A stretch of DNA of 64,000 nucleotides from Tachypleus tridentatus (GCF_004210375.1 NC_134830.1:2480001-2544000), one strand, 5' to 3'; counted from the stretch's first letter, positions 13,454-26,242 are shown. The notes: a model not told the origin generated them from the letters alone. A program made the numbers and translations.

Positions 13454-13559
13454 TAAAACGGCTGGTTTGGGTTGAGAACATTTTTTTTTATGTAAAGGAA
13501 CGAACAACGTTTCGACCTTCTTCGGTCATCGTCAGGTGCAACCCAAACTAACCGTTTTA
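13454..13559 (-). repeat. Inverted-repeat hairpin with hammerhead-like boxes (retroelement terminal fragment?)
   Basis: Arms at 13454-13474 and 13539-13559 are reverse complements with two mismatches in about 20 positions. Read on the - strand, the first arm is followed by 'CTGACGAT' (13535-13528), a small hairpin GACC-loop-GGTC (13527-13514), and 'GAAAC' (13513-13509). These resemble the conserved boxes of a type I hammerhead ribozyme, with the long arms as stem I. I cannot see a good stem III or a clear cleavage triplet, so activity is doubtful. Penelope-like elements are known to carry hammerhead motifs in their terminal repeats, which makes a Penelope-derived fragment plausible. No reverse transcriptase or GIY-YIG remains are visible nearby. 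Confidence 0.5.
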
Positions 13560-13980
13560 GATATATATTTTCTCTGGATTTTCTGGTTTTCACCGATTAT
13601 TACTTTCGAATTGTGTTTTAGGTACGATTTTACCCTGTGGATTAGAGTAAGAAATCTAAATCTTACCCTAGTGTTAAAGCTAATATATATATAAAACAGT
13701 TATAAATAATAGTAGCACCGATTTATTCTTACGACAAAAAGTCTAGCTTCATAGAAAAATCAAATTAAACAATCCGTGACGACGAGAAACCCACTTGAAG
13801 TAAAAATGGGTCTCAGAATGGCTGTGGAACTTAGCAAAGTAGTCAGTAATGAATTATCCTGAAAATTGTGATTTAACAGTTGATTGAAACATGTCTGTAG
13901 GAAGAAAGACAACTGGGTGTTTTATTAGTCGAATTACACCAAAAACTACTCAAGGGTATTTGTTCTGACTTCACCCACAG

Positions 13981-14095
13981 AGGCACAACGGTATATCTGC
14001 AACCTACGTTTTAAACAAGTTTTGATACCAGTGGTAGACAAGCACAGGACGTACGTGCGTTGTTTTTACGTTTATCTTTATAAAAACAAACGAAC
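13981..14095 (+). mobile_element. SINE family 2, decayed copy
   Basis: 'aggcacaacggtatatctgc' followed by 'ttgataccagtggtagac' and 'agcacagg' follows the order of the head and B-box region of the second SINE family, with heavy divergence. A short stretch just upstream (about 13934-13958) resembles the SINE family 1 tail ('actactcaagggtat'). Confidence 0.4.
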
Positions 14096-14485
14096 CGTCC
14101 CGAATTTAGAAGTAATAGAGAAGCGAAAAGACAACTAGTCAACTCTTTGATGTTATTTTACTAACAATAAGTGGGATTAACTGTCCCGTTACAAAGACTA
14201 TGGTTCACAGTTCAAAGATGTCCAGTGACCTGACTTAAGCCCGACAAGTCGATTGCGAGGTGGTATTCCTTGGGACATGGTTAATGTAGTTTAAACATCA
14301 ACTACCAACCATTAAGACTATAAATAGTGGTATGATTTGGGACACAGCTTGTAGTACTGTGTTATTATCTAATTGTACTTCACACAGCTTGTGGTAGTGT
14401 AGGATATACGGAATATCGAGTCACATGAAACTAAACAGGTCGATTACAGAAATAAGTACGTGTGACAAGTTGGAAGTCACGTTTT

Positions 14486-14845
14486 GTCACGCTATCAACC
14501 ATCCCAACAAGCTATCCTAACATCAACCTTGCGACCCTATCAACCATCCCAACAAGCTATCCTAACATCAACCTTGCGACCCTATCAACCATCCCAACAA
14601 GCTATCCTAACATCAACCTTGCGACCCTATCAACCATCCCAACAAGCTATCCTAACATCAACCTTGCGACCCTATCAACCATTCCAACAAGCTATCCTAA
14701 CATCAACCTTGCGACCCTATCAACCATTCCAACAAACTATCCTAACATCAACCTTGCGACCCTATCAACCATCCCAACAAGCTTTCCTAACATCAACCTT
14801 GCGACCCTATCAACCATCCCAACAAGCTTTCCTAACATCAACCTC
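14486..14845. repeat. Tandem array, 45-bp unit, 8 copies
   Basis: The unit contains 'cctatcaaccatcccaacaa' and 'gctatcctaacatcaacctt'. The last two copies share 'gctttcc', and two middle copies share 'attcc'. The 45-bp period leaves several + frames open through the array (15 residues per unit). No start, splice or homology evidence marks it as coding. Confidence 0.95.
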
Positions 14846-14870
14846 TTGTAAAGGTAAATAAAGAAACGAT

Positions 14871-15232
14871 AACAATAAACCACGATGTTAAGTACTAATT
14901 ATCAGATATCTAATAGTGTCTTATTCCAATCATCCAAGTAAAAGTTAGATGTTTCTTTACAACAATAAACCACGATGTTAAGTACTAATTATCAGATATC
15001 TAATAGTGTCTTATTCCAATCATCCAAGTAAAAGTTAGATGTTTCTTTACAACAATAAACCACGATGTTAAGTACTAATTATCAGATATCTAATAGTGTC
15101 TTATTCCAATCATCCAAGTAAAAGTTAGATGTTTCTTTACAACAATAAACCACGATGTTAAGTACTAATTATCAGATATCTAATAGTGTCTTATTCCAAT
15201 CATCCAAGTAAAAGTTAGATGTTTTTTTACAA
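14871..15232. repeat. Tandem array, 90-bp unit, 4 copies
   Basis: Near-identical units begin 'aacaataaaccacgatg' at 14871, 14961, 15051 and 15141. The last copy diverges at its end ('tttttttacaacgat'). It starts only about 25 bp after the 45-bp array and shares no sequence with it. Confidence 0.96.
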
Positions 15233-15726
15233 CGATACCCTACATGGTGGTTTATTTCAGAAATACAAGGAAAGCTGCCATAACACTTGGACACCCTAAT
15301 CAGTAACCTGAACAGATTTAGCTTTCAGTTTAGAATCGGGTTTGATTTTAAACAGAGTGAATTACATTTTTATAACGTTGTGGTGAAGATCAGGTTGTAT
15401 AATGCCTGAAATTTTATATAACAACTGATGTAAAGAGGTCGGGTCGACATTGAAAACAAGCTACAAGTATCCAATACTTATTAGGAAACAAAGTATTTCA
15501 TGGAAGTGAAACAGATGAGTCTAATTAGTTAATCCTATAGACGTGTTGGAAGAGCGAGATAACTGATCTTCCAGACTACCAAAAAACAGACCACTAATAT
15601 GCCAAAAAAATCAGAGATTAGAAGTTCAAAATAAATCAAAATACACGTGCTGAGGACGACGCACGAACGATGTAGGTGATGTTACACACAGAAGTTTGTA
15701 GAAGATACTGATGGAGTGTAGGTAAC
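15233..15726. other. Spacer, no gene seen
   Basis: AT-rich sequence with no recognisable repeat or coding region. Confidence 0.5.
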
Positions 15727-15739
15727 AGACCCATCATAG

Positions 15740-16014
15740 TTTTGTTTGTTTTTGTTTTGGAATTTCGCACAAAGCTACTCGAAGGCTATCTGTGCTAGCC
15801 GTCCCTAATTTAGCAGTGTAAGACTAGAGGGAAGGCAGCTAGTCATCACCACCCACCGCCAACTCTTGGGCTACTCTTTTACCAACGAATAGTGGGATTG
15901 ACCTTAACATTATACACCCCCACGACTGGGAGGGCAAGCATGTTTGGCGCGACGCGAACCCGCGACCCTCGGATTACGAGTCGCACGCCTTACGCGCTAG
16001 GCCATGCCAGGCCC
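15740..16014 (-). mobile_element. SINE family 1, near full-length, with target duplication
   Basis: Read on the - strand this copy starts with a tRNA-like head (about 76 bp, ending at the B-box region), continues through the conserved body ('agtcttacactgctaaatt', 'gactagctgccttccctc') and ends with 'gagtagctttgtgcgaaatt' and an A-rich tail. Imperfect 13-bp direct repeats flank it: 'agacccatcatag' (15727-15739) and 'agacccatcacag' (16015-16027), differing at one base. This is the signature of LINE-mediated retrotransposition. The head resembles tRNA-Lys apart from the anticodon position, which reads CGT. Internal RNA polymerase III A and B boxes would be its promoter. Confidence 0.93.
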
Positions 16015-16027
16015 AGACCCATCACAG

Positions 16028-16780
16028 AAGCACAGACAGGTTCGCGATATTTAGAAATAAGCCAGAACCACTAATACCGCATACAACAAAACCCATCTAC
16101 ACAATGAAACCTGTCTCAGAGTAACACGGTGTTAATTTAAAAAGTGTAACCTGACTTATAAATGTACCATTGATTTTAACCTCTAGCTAGCACTTGGTTT
16201 AAATTATTAACGTCTATAAGAACAACAATCAGGAATCCTCGACCAGTGACTATCTACAACTATCCTTCCTACCACTAAATAGTACCTTAATTTCGCAAAT
16301 AACACAAGTTCACGAGTTGACTAGGCCTAACTTAGTTAGACGTCTTATTCCGGTTGTTTTGCACTAACATACAACCCTCTGTAAACGTTTCAATTTTCCA
16401 TTTAATTACAGAATTTTGCCAAGAATAACGTACCACTGTCAAAAAGTCTAGAACATACACAATGAAAGATATTTCACGGGGATGGTGGTACGGCGAGCGT
16501 GTGTTCCAGTTCAATCGACAAACGGGTTTACTGAATAACGAGATGAAATTATTATACCACTTCTGATTATCGCATCAACAAAGTAGACATGAAAAATACA
16601 AGCGAAACGTTTTAGAATTCATGTTGGACATACCACAGAAAAACTGAACGTTTAAGGAAAGTTGTATGTTAACTGTTGACATAAGGCCTACCCTTCTACA
16701 CTATGTGACAAAGATAAAATTAAAACACTGGGGAAACGGTTTGAAATTCTGTGAAAAGAAATTTCATTTCATAAAAAATT
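16028..16780. other. Spacer, no gene seen
   Basis: AT-rich sequence. Short open frames are present but none is recognisable. Confidence 0.5.
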
Positions 16781-16965
16781 ACATGCATTTCTCACTCGTA
16801 CTAAATACACACTTGTACATGCATTTCTCACTCGTACTAAATACACACTTGTACATGTATTTCTCACTCGTACTAAATACACACTTGTACATGTATTTCT
16901 CACTCGTACTAAATACACACTTGTACATGTATTTCTCACTCGTACTAAATACATACTTGTTGGAA
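16781..16965. repeat. Tandem array, 36-bp unit, 5 copies
   Basis: Unit 'catgtatttctcactcgtac' plus 'taaatacacacttgta'. The first two copies have 'catgcattt' and the rest 'catgtattt'. The 36-bp period gives three spurious short open frames. Confidence 0.95.
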
Positions 16966-17293
16966 AAGTAAATCAACTTGGAAATTTAATCGTTTTTAGG
17001 CTTAAATATAAAAACAATTATTTTAAACCATCTGTTTCTTATTAAATGTAATTTTTAATGAATGACACAAAGTTACGCGAGTACACCGAATAATGAGTCA
17101 CACAAGTGCATGTGTATCATGTGTTACTAAGTCAGGTTTTTGTCTGTCACCGACATTAACTAGTTTACAAAGTTCCAACGTGATAAAACAAACATTTTAA
17201 AGTGGCAAAAATACAATTAAAACAGCTCCTAATATAACTAATGACTTCATTTTGTGACGTGTCCTTTCCATATCCAGTCACGAGAAAAACAAC

Positions 17294-17561
17294 AGCTTTG
17301 TTTTTGAATTTTACACAAAGCTACACGAGGAATATCTGCGGTAGCCGTTTTTAATTTAGCAGTGATAGACTAGAGGGAAGGTAGCTAGTCAACCACCAAC
17401 AGGTTTTGGACTACTATTTTTACCAACGAATAGTGGGATTCACCGTCACGTTATTACGCCCCCACGGCTGAAATGACGAGCATGTTTGATGAGACGGAGA
17501 TTAGAACCCGCAGTCTCTCGGTTTAGAATCCAGCGCCTTAACCACCTGTCTATGCCAGGCC
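17294..17561 (-). mobile_element. SINE family 1, diverged full-length copy
   Basis: From a T-rich tail and 'cacaaagctacacgagg' through 'tagactagagggaaggtagc' to the tRNA-like head ending 'tatgccaggc'. It is older than most copies here, with many substitutions and a short deletion in the middle. Short flanking repeats 'aaacaac' at 17287-17293 and 17565-17571 may be the target duplication. Confidence 0.88.
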
Positions 17562-17571
17562 GACAAACAAC

Positions 17572-19382
17572 TGAACCTATAACCAGGGTAACCTTTGATA
17601 TTGTAGATTTCGAAATACATTTGCAATTGTCCCAAAACTCCGGCTTTCTAATTTGTCACACTGTATCCGATTTTACTAAGTTACATAATTAATATAAGAC
17701 ACATAAAGAAATAATAGTACAGAAAAACAAAACCGAAATACATTTAAAATTAGTCCAAAATTACGGATCTAGATATAATTTTAGTATGTTTTAATGATGC
17801 AAAAACAAACACCCCGTGAATATTATGTCTCCGCAGACAAACTGGTTTTTTATTTTCTTTCCCAAATAGTTTTCAGTCTATTCCAATTCATTCATTTATT
17901 GACGGACTGACTTGACATGTGTTAGGGTTATACCTTGATCAAAGTACAACCAGACACCTCTCGGTTTTTTGTTTTAGACCTTTTAAAGCATTTTATAGGG
18001 TCAAAGGTCAACAAATGTATATTTTGGGCTCCAGTGTGGTCACATTCACAGCAATCATGGTGAAAATTATAAACTGAAATACAAAAGACAAGTTAGAATT
18101 TCTCATACTGAGTCTTTGGGTGGGGGGTGAATACAGAGCTCACAAAAAACAATTTGGGGTTGGTTAATTAGTTAAACATATTGTAACCAATCTACATTTG
18201 TTACAAAGACATTTCTACACATTAGTAAACAAAAATAATGAAACTTCCCATTTTAGTAATTATACAAAATGCTACAAAACACAGCTGTGAACTTTTAGTT
18301 TTCCACCGTATTACATTTGATAAAAACACACCTGATTCCTTGCAGGTCACAAACAATGATAGAGAGTTTTTAATTTCTCAGATTTTCACGATTTTCCTGA
18401 TGTAAAGATCGACCATGTCAGTATTTTGAATGCTGACTAAAGATTTTTTTCCGTAAGTTATAAACGGTGTGTATGTTGTTTAAACTTAATTATCTGTGAT
18501 CAACATTCTCAACTATAATTTTTAACACTGTGCAAAATTTAAGACGATAACTATATAGTTTAAAACTGACTGAACAAAATATTGTCTATTAACTTAGTAG
18601 AATTATATATACTTCGACATAAAACGCGTATTGCGTGGAGAGTACACTGGTGAAATAAATGTACCCTAAATTAGGCTTAAACAAAATACTAGCTAAAATG
18701 TAAAAAAGACAACTACAACAAAAACACGTATTATAGTATCACATTAGGCTAAAAGAATAACTTACACATAATATAAATTTTCTTTATTAGTTAGGAGATT
18801 TTTAAACACAAAATTGATGCATCTAATTAATATTACTTCTAAACACTTTACCTTTCTTATATTAGAAATGATACAAGCTGTCACTGATGCATTACATACT
18901 CTGGAATTCACAGACAGTCTGTTACACAACGTCATTATTTCATAAGTGACAGTAATCACACTTACCATGGTAAAACGTAAACTATAACAACAAAACAGAA
19001 TAACATAAAAACAAACGACAGATAAACAAGTTGAACGGTGTTCACAGACTTAGTTTTTCCTCATTATTACAATTAAACTCCAACATAAAGAGAATGTAAT
19101 GTTTTCACTAACGATACCACATCAACATTTAAAGGGTGGATTTTAACGAAAATACTCAATTCAAGAACAAATCATGCTTACGCTTCTTCCGTAATAGAAT
19201 ATAGGAGTAAGGCTCCGGCAGTGGTACAGCTCCGCTACAATAAGAATAGTTTTCGAATTTCGTTCATGAAAACGTGTATAATCACACATCTCAGTAAAAC
19301 AAAGTTGGTGTTCCACATGATGTTACAGTTTATTTGTTGTTACACTGTCCCCTTGGATGTAACATTATTTTAAATGTTACCG
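17572..19382. other. Long AT-rich spacer, no gene seen
   Basis: No array, transposon or coding region is recognisable in these 1.8 kb. A 68-codon open frame at 18762-18968 (- strand) is unremarkable. Confidence 0.5.
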
Positions 19383-19634
19383 AGATAAATTTCACACAAA
19401 GCTACCCGAGTGCTATCTGCGCTAGCCATCCCTAATTTAGCAATGGAAGACTAGAGAAAAGGCAACTAGTCATCATCAACCACCGCCAATTCTTGGGCTA
19501 CTCTTTTACCAACGAATAGTAGGATTGACCGTATATTATAACGCCCTCATGCTTGTTTGGTGGGACGGGGATTCAAACCCGCCATCCTCAGATTACGAGT
19601 CGAGCACCCTAACCACATGGCAATGCCATGCCAA
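19383..19634 (-). mobile_element. SINE family 1, near full-length
   Basis: Runs from 'aatttcacacaaagctac' to the tRNA-like head ending 'gccatgcca'. All body landmarks are present with moderate divergence and a deletion of part of the stretch before the tRNA-like head. No clear target duplication. Confidence 0.88.
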
Positions 19635-19689
19635 GGAATAAAGTTTTGGTATTTTTTAACCTGAACGGTACACACAAAATCAACTAATT

Positions 19690-19890
19690 CAGAGATCTTA
19701 AAGAGTATTAGGCATAGCCATTTCTAATTTAGAACTGCTAACCAAAGTTAAATCAACAGCAGCAACCGTCTACGTGATTGCGTACAATTAAATGGCAAGA
19801 TTGTCACACTTATAACACTCCATAGGTGAAAGTGTCGAGTGGGAACTAAAACCTTTCCAGCAACAGCCTAACACTAACCACTAACCCTAA
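19690..19890 (-). mobile_element. SINE family 1, strongly decayed second copy
   Basis: 'gcatagccatttctaattta' and later 'attgtcacacttataacact' align in order with the SINE body, followed by a degraded 'gggaactaaaacc' in place of the tRNA-like B-box. It lies about 55 bp from the preceding copy in the same orientation. Confidence 0.5.
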
Positions 19891-21310
19891 TAACTTATCT
19901 ATCCTTCTAACATCAGGAACAATATATATATATATAACTGTTTCTCCGACATAATATAAAAATACTCTTAAATTTATGACAAAGAAGTACCAGAGGGTTA
20001 GCTGAGTAAATTACAAACATATCTTACAAATATTAATTTGAAACTTAATAAAAAACACTAGACTTTTTATTCTAATCACATTAAAAATATTACTTACATT
20101 ACAATTATATTAAATTTTTTATAATATAATTCTGCAGGATGCGATAAGCTTGCTTTTACTTGAATTACTTTACAAATCTTAAAAAGTTGACTTCGCTCAA
20201 CATTTTACTTATGAACATAGTTTAGACACTTATGAAAATTGATTTAATTTATAGCAACAGTAAATAATACATTATTATTACAAATCTCTCTACACATTTA
20301 TAATACGAATTTTATGTTTTCAGCTACCTATATAAGTGGAAATGTAGAGAAAATTACATTATAATACGGGTTTGTATTCTCAGCTAAACAGATAGGTAGA
20401 AATGTATAGAAAAAAATTAATTTGCAGTTAGATATTTAAAACGTCACGGTTTAAACCTCAAAATCTGTCGAAGCATCAGAAACTTCTAGGCTTAAAATAC
20501 GTGATTTAAAAAAATCACGTTAGCTGCTCACGCCCACTTCTTTAATTTGACCATTTTAGAATGTGGAGAAACATGTAGGATAAAGTTTTTCTTTAAACAA
20601 TGTATTATTCGAAGAGTAGTGTGATAAGCAAACCAGTTCCAATGTTGGTGCAAACAGTCTTTGTAAAGTTAAAAACATAGATATACAAATATATAGCGTT
20701 ACACTTTGACGCTTGTATGTTGTCTTGTATGAATTTCCTTCCTTTTTTTAAATTATATATCACTTAATTGCTACGAGCATGTCCAGAACAAATTATACAA
20801 GTACCAATAATAAAACGTACCAGTATTTGAAAATAAATAAAGAGTTGCTATGTAAATAGGTGGAAAACCCCGAAGTTCATCCGGCCTCGGATAACGTCTA
20901 CCAAACAATGTCTCGTTATGTTAAAGAAATATGTAGGAATGAGTGTATCCACATGTTAACCATCAACCACTTTTGTTTTTATAGTAGCATCAGTCCTACT
21001 AGAAATACAAGTGATACGGATGGCATCTGTAAGTAACTCAGTAAACAAAGATGGCTAAAGTTTCTATGCTTCCATGACAACGTGCTTCAGCTTCAAGACA
21101 TACAATACGGACATGACCCCCACTACCAAGGCGGTGACCCATTTTAAAATGAACCAACAAAATTATTCTTGATCGACTGGTGACGCCACCGCCAGCTGAC
21201 GAACAAACTAATTGGTGTGTACCATAAAGGCCGGTATAAATTTAGGTTCAAATATGGCATTTTTAGTAGACCTGATACTGGTCTTTACCAAAACTTCGAC
21301 CAGGAAGAAG
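19891..21310. other. AT-rich spacer with a short (AT)n microsatellite
   Basis: A run of alternating A and T occurs near 19924-19937. Nothing else is recognisable. Confidence 0.5.
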
Positions 21311-21565
21311 AAGGTGGTGGGGTAAAACAGCTGAAACTTCCCTAAGGATAACGTTCCCTAACGAGTTACACACGTAAAACAAAACAAGGAAACGGAAGGT
21401 GGTGGGGTAAAACAGCTGAAACTTCCCTAAGGATAACGTTCCCTAACGAGTTACACACGTAAAACAAAACAAGGAAACGGAAGGTGGTGGGGTAAAACAG
21501 CTGAAACTTCCCTAAGGATAACGTTCCCTAACGAGTTACACACGTAAAACAAAACAAGGAAACGG
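21311..21565. repeat. Tandem array, 85-bp unit, 3 copies
   Basis: Identical or near-identical units start 'aaggtggtggggtaaaacag' at 21311, 21396 and 21481 and include 'cttccctaaggataacgttc'. Confidence 0.96.
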
Positions 21566-24500
21566 GTTTAAACCTCTGAACCAGTTTCTCAACCAACGGC
21601 CCATCACAATGCGGGGATTTAAAATAACTGACAAGATGTATTCCTACTCAGTAAAGATTTTAGTTACCCACGACAGTTTAGAGGGAGAAATGGTGGGGTT
21701 CGTGGTATCTGAGAGGTTGAGATGCACTGGTCTGAAGTTAATATCGAATATGGAAGTGTTAAACTCGAGTCAGAGCCACCCCAACCAGAAGATATTAATA
21801 GTGAAGCAGTACGTTCATTTCACACGTTGTCTAAATATCATTTCAACACCAAATATTTGAACATGTTCATTCAGTAACTTGTTTTACCGTCCGAGGTTAA
21901 CAAGGAGATTGCTGATGTCCGCAGTTACAGTACCGCCCAAGTTTCTCTTTAAATACAACACACTGCCTAGTTAAATTTTAATTATTTTAACATAGCTTAT
22001 AGTAATGTTGCTTATAATTAGAGTTAGGCTTAGCATTGCAAGTAAAACAATAGTCTTATATACTGTTTGACGTCGGTAACATTTATATCGACGAGGTGAA
22101 AATAACTGCGAGAGCATATAACATTTGACATGGCAAACACCACCAAGTAGGCCTACCTGAAGTAGGATATTTCATATGCCATAATATACCAGCTGTTTCA
22201 CAAATTATACACGAAGAAAAACTCAAGACGCCATACGCCAATATTACCAGCTACTTTACCACTCATACAACACTACATCCGCTAATAAAACACCTTAATA
22301 TTATTTTCCACCCATTTTTCAATGTTAACTGTCGCTACACCCCTTTCCTCTCTATTTTAAGCAGTCATAGTATAGCGATTCTCTGGACAAGAATAAATGA
22401 CGCAGTGAGATGTGTGAATACTATATAGGTATCTCACTTTTTCGTTTAAAACAAATATCAGAGCACAATTCAAAATTAAACAAATAAATAAACATACGTA
22501 TCAAGCGAACAATTCGTAATTAAAGAAAAACTACTGACAGCCAATGGAAAACTTCAATGTATGTTCCTAATATGGAGATCAAATTCGACGTTTAACACAA
22601 GTGTACGCTGCTACAAGCAGTTACGATGAGATATTTGTTAACATCCAATAAACCTCTCATTTGTACGATATTTTAAATCTATACTATCGTGTTTCCGATG
22701 AGGAGGCGTGGCTTTTCTCGAAAGCTTTGGAAAAGACTGACGTGATACAAACAGTGAGTTAGACAAAAGTAGATAACCGATTCAGCTTTAACAAATAAAT
22801 GTTGAATCTGAATTATCGAGATATTTAAATGACTGAAATTTGAATTTAACTCAGTTGAGTTTTCAAAACTGTGCTTGCGACAGACAATCCACGTGAAATA
22901 CCGGAATAGGAAGTCAGTTGTACTAGTGTATAGTGTCAAGTTAGGCCTGACGGTGAATATTCACTTATTAAGCTAATTTGTAGAACTTAAGTTACAACTT
23001 ACAAGTTTCGATAACATTAAGTGAACGTTACTCTTTTTAACGAATAATTAAAAATAATTGCACCCTACGATTCAAACCGTTACAGTAATTATTTCAGAAC
23101 CTTATTCTCACTGTGACATGCCAGTCCCCAGATAAAAACAAACTGTACTTAATAAACACTGAATTATATTTGACATTTATAAGGTTTAGTTCTAACAGCC
23201 CCGTATAAAACTTTCCCTTGATTTATACCCAGTCCTAATTATATTATTCCAAAATGTTACCTTTACAGTAAGCCCAAGAAACATTAATACAGGAAGTGAA
23301 AGAAGAATACGTTATGATAGGTTTAGTTATTTGCAAATACGATAAAATACAAGTCTACATTCAGCTACACGGAAAACTTCAGGGAAAGCATAACTAATTT
23401 GAGACTTTATTACAGCCCCACCTACACAATTTATACTAAATGTTTTGCGGTTGAACATTTAACAGTTTACCGGTAGTAACTGTTTACAAGCATGACAGAA
23501 AGAGAATGTATCAAATTAAAACAACAGTTTTTTGTTTTTTTAAATATAACATACCGGAAGATATGCTCTAAATCTAGTAGGAATAAACATACCATACAGA
23601 AATAGCTGTTCTGGTTACTGTCGCTTAGACCTCAACTTTCAACTTGCTGATACGTCTACAGAAATGTTTGGTTATTGTTGTCAGATCACAAAAAAGACTG
23701 TACAGGCATGTTAGGGTATGTGATACGTGTTGCCACGGTGATGATGTTGCAGACACGTGCATCACACACCGGCCGATAACAAAGTGTACAAAACACCAAG
23801 AAAGTGGTAGTAAACAATACGACGTTCACTTTACTGCTAGTGACGTGAGAAACAGAACTGGCGACCTGCCAAGTTCCACTACGACTACGTTCAACTTTAG
23901 GCCTGCGAATAATTATTCCTTCAGCGCCTCCTCCCGTGAACAAAAAGAAGAAAGAATAGGCCTCGTTTAAGTTACACGTGTACACGTATCATGGGGGCGT
24001 TACAGTGTAGGAGACGGTGTCATATCTAAGTTTCTTCCACACCCATATGGAAACACGCTAGAAACTAATTCGTTATTTAAATACTTTCTAATACTTTGAT
24101 TTAAGCCAAAAACTATACTTTTGTAACAAAACACAAAATGAAGATATTTGTAATCATATCAGAAAACGGAAAGGATAGAAAATTTTAAAAACAATTCATT
24201 CTCCCGCCCCTAGCTCTATTATTCTAACGAAACATAATGAATTTGCTTGATGACAAACAGAAAGTACATCCGCTATTGCACAAGTCACAAACATGTTCAT
24301 CATAAACACAGGTTTACTATTCAAAATAACATAACATCCGTTATGTGTTAAATACGTAAAAATTTAGTAATTGTGTTTTAGGTGTTACTTTGTAATATGT
24401 TCTTGTGAAATAAGTAACTTAGGATATCATACAAACACAAATAATCATTTTGGAAACATTTACTGTTGTATTAGTGTATGAAAAAATATGTTATCGCATT

Positions 24501-25298
24501 TCTTCTCACGTTACTTTAATATAATTGTCCAGTTGGCAAAGTAGATTCAAACAATTTATTTTACATCGTAAGAGATCCCACATCTAATAACGTATCAACA
24601 CTTACAGAATACCCTGAGAAAATAATACATTTTAATAAAAGTTAACTTTGTTCGTACCCGAAATAAATGAAAATGATGTGACCCCCCCCCTGCGTTCGAG
24701 AGTATTATTTTCGCTTCACGTTTATTTCCGGGTGTTGGAAATTTACTCTAATAAAAGTAGGATCCATTGGAACTAGGTTTTAACGTTTATTTATTATTAG
24801 GACCTCATGCTAGAGTCCACTTTCTAGAAGTTAACATACGACATTGAGTTTAATAAACTTGAAAAATTAAAAGTTTTACTTTCCGATAACGTTCGGGGTA
24901 TCAATGTATGAGTAACAAATACACTAACTATAGCGGGTCTTATTACCAGTCCACGAACGTAAATATGTTTTACTGTGTAGAAACAGTGCTACAACCATCT
25001 GCCTAACCATGGCCTGATACTTGGATCAAATTCAAACATCCCCTATGTGTTTATAACGACAACTATAAAATGAAAATTGAACTATTTAATAAATATCAAC
25101 ATCGTTGTAAAAAGAGGTTTTATTGTACCCATAATACACATCAGATTTTTATACTATTAAATTATTTCGTAACTTTATTACTTCATCTAAAATATTATTT
25201 GAATATAATGACCGTCGAAATTAGCAACATCGGTTTTGATTTGGTTGTTCTCAATTACAAAGGGGTTGTGTGTATCCTACTTGCCACTGGTAGGAAAG
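21566..25298. other. Longest stretch without an identified element
   Basis: About 3.7 kb without tandem arrays or a clear transposon. Open frames of 60-108 codons occur (21609-21860 +, 22679-22939 -, 23644-23970 +, 23686-23985 -, 25070-25327 +), but none shows a recognisable domain, and the 23644 and 23686 frames overlap on opposite strands. A nine-base C run lies near 24683. If the window contains a host exon or regulatory sequence, this is one of the likelier places, but I see no direct evidence for it. Confidence 0.45.
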
Positions 25299-25309
25299 CC
25301 AAATGTTTA

Positions 25310-25583
25310 TGGCCTGGCATGGCCTAGCGCGTTAAGGCGTGCGCTTCGTAATCTGAGGGTCGCGGGTTCGCGCCCGAGTCGCGCCAAACATGCTCGCCCT
25401 CCCAGCCGTGGGGGCGTTATAATGTGACGGTCAATCCCACTATTCGTTGGTAAAAGAGTAGCCCAAGAGTTGGCGGTGGGTGGTGATGACTAGCTGCCTT
25501 CCCTCTAGTCTTACACTGCTAAATTAGGGACGGCTAGCACAGATAGCCCTCGAGTAGCTTTGTGCGAAATTCCAAAAACCAAA
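25310..25583 (+). mobile_element. SINE family 1, full-length, with target duplication
   Basis: The tRNA-like head starts 'ggcctggcatggcctagcgc', with the B-box region 'gggttcgcgcc'. The body follows ('aaacatgctcgccctccc', 'gactagctgccttccctcta'), then 'gagtagctttgtgcgaaatt' and an A-rich tail. An 11-bp perfect direct repeat 'ccaaatgttta' flanks it at 25299-25309 and 25584-25594. This is one of the better-preserved copies in the window and a good reference for the family. Confidence 0.95.
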
Positions 25584-25797
25584 CCAAATGTTTAGCAACT
25601 TAACCCTGCAGAGTCAGAGCTAAGCTGCTGAGAGACAAAACAGACATTCGTTTAATTTGGAAATATCTTTAAAACAGTCAAAAATAATTGTTACCTTAAA
25701 TTAATTTTTTATATTAGTTAAAACAAAAACTCAACCAAAAATATGCCAGGTTACGAGTAAAGTACCTTAAATATAATACAATCTGTGTTGTATGACG

Positions 25798-25870
25798 GCC
25801 CCTCCAATGGCTCAGTGGTAAGTCACAAGGTTACATAATAAGATTTTCCTTTCTCATAGAAAAAAAAAAA
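25798..25870 (+). mobile_element. SINE family 2, head fragment
   Basis: 'ggcccctccaatggctcagt' followed by 'ggtaagtcacaaggtta' resembles the A-box half of a tRNA-derived SINE head. It then passes into an A-run. Confidence 0.4.
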
Positions 25871-26242
25871 TGAAAATGTGACGTAAAGACCCGATCTATT
25901 CTTTGACAGGCTGGACCCTCGGTTGCGAACCGCAGTTTTGTTTATCCTAATTATTCAAGACAAGCCTAAACAAAGTCACCATTGCTATTACATAGGTTAT
26001 TCAGGATGTTAGCAAAATACCTAGGTTAAAAAATCAGTTTATCAAAAGATATGATACGCCATAACCCTAACGCTTACTGAAGAGCTCAGTTTATAAGGTT
26101 TCGTGTCTCTGTAGAACGTAAGATGTGCACTGACTTATGAATAGGACTCCAAAATTAGAACTCGGGATACATCTATCACTCTCAAGTTCCGTTTGTTAAA
26201 CCTCGAATATAAAAAGGTAAATAAAAATATATAAGAAAGAAA

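Noticed and set aside
14462-14861. 129- and 125-codon frames with a 15-residue repeat
   Set aside because: Simple translation of the 45-bp array. Two + frames are equally open, and there is no homology or splice support.
23644-23985. Overlapping 108- and 99-codon frames on opposite strands
   Set aside because: No recognisable domain in either, and no start or splice context that favours one of them.
23988-24010. Possible SINE body fragment ('gggggcgttacagtgtag')
   Set aside because: Similarity covers under 20 bases and has no further colinear landmarks.
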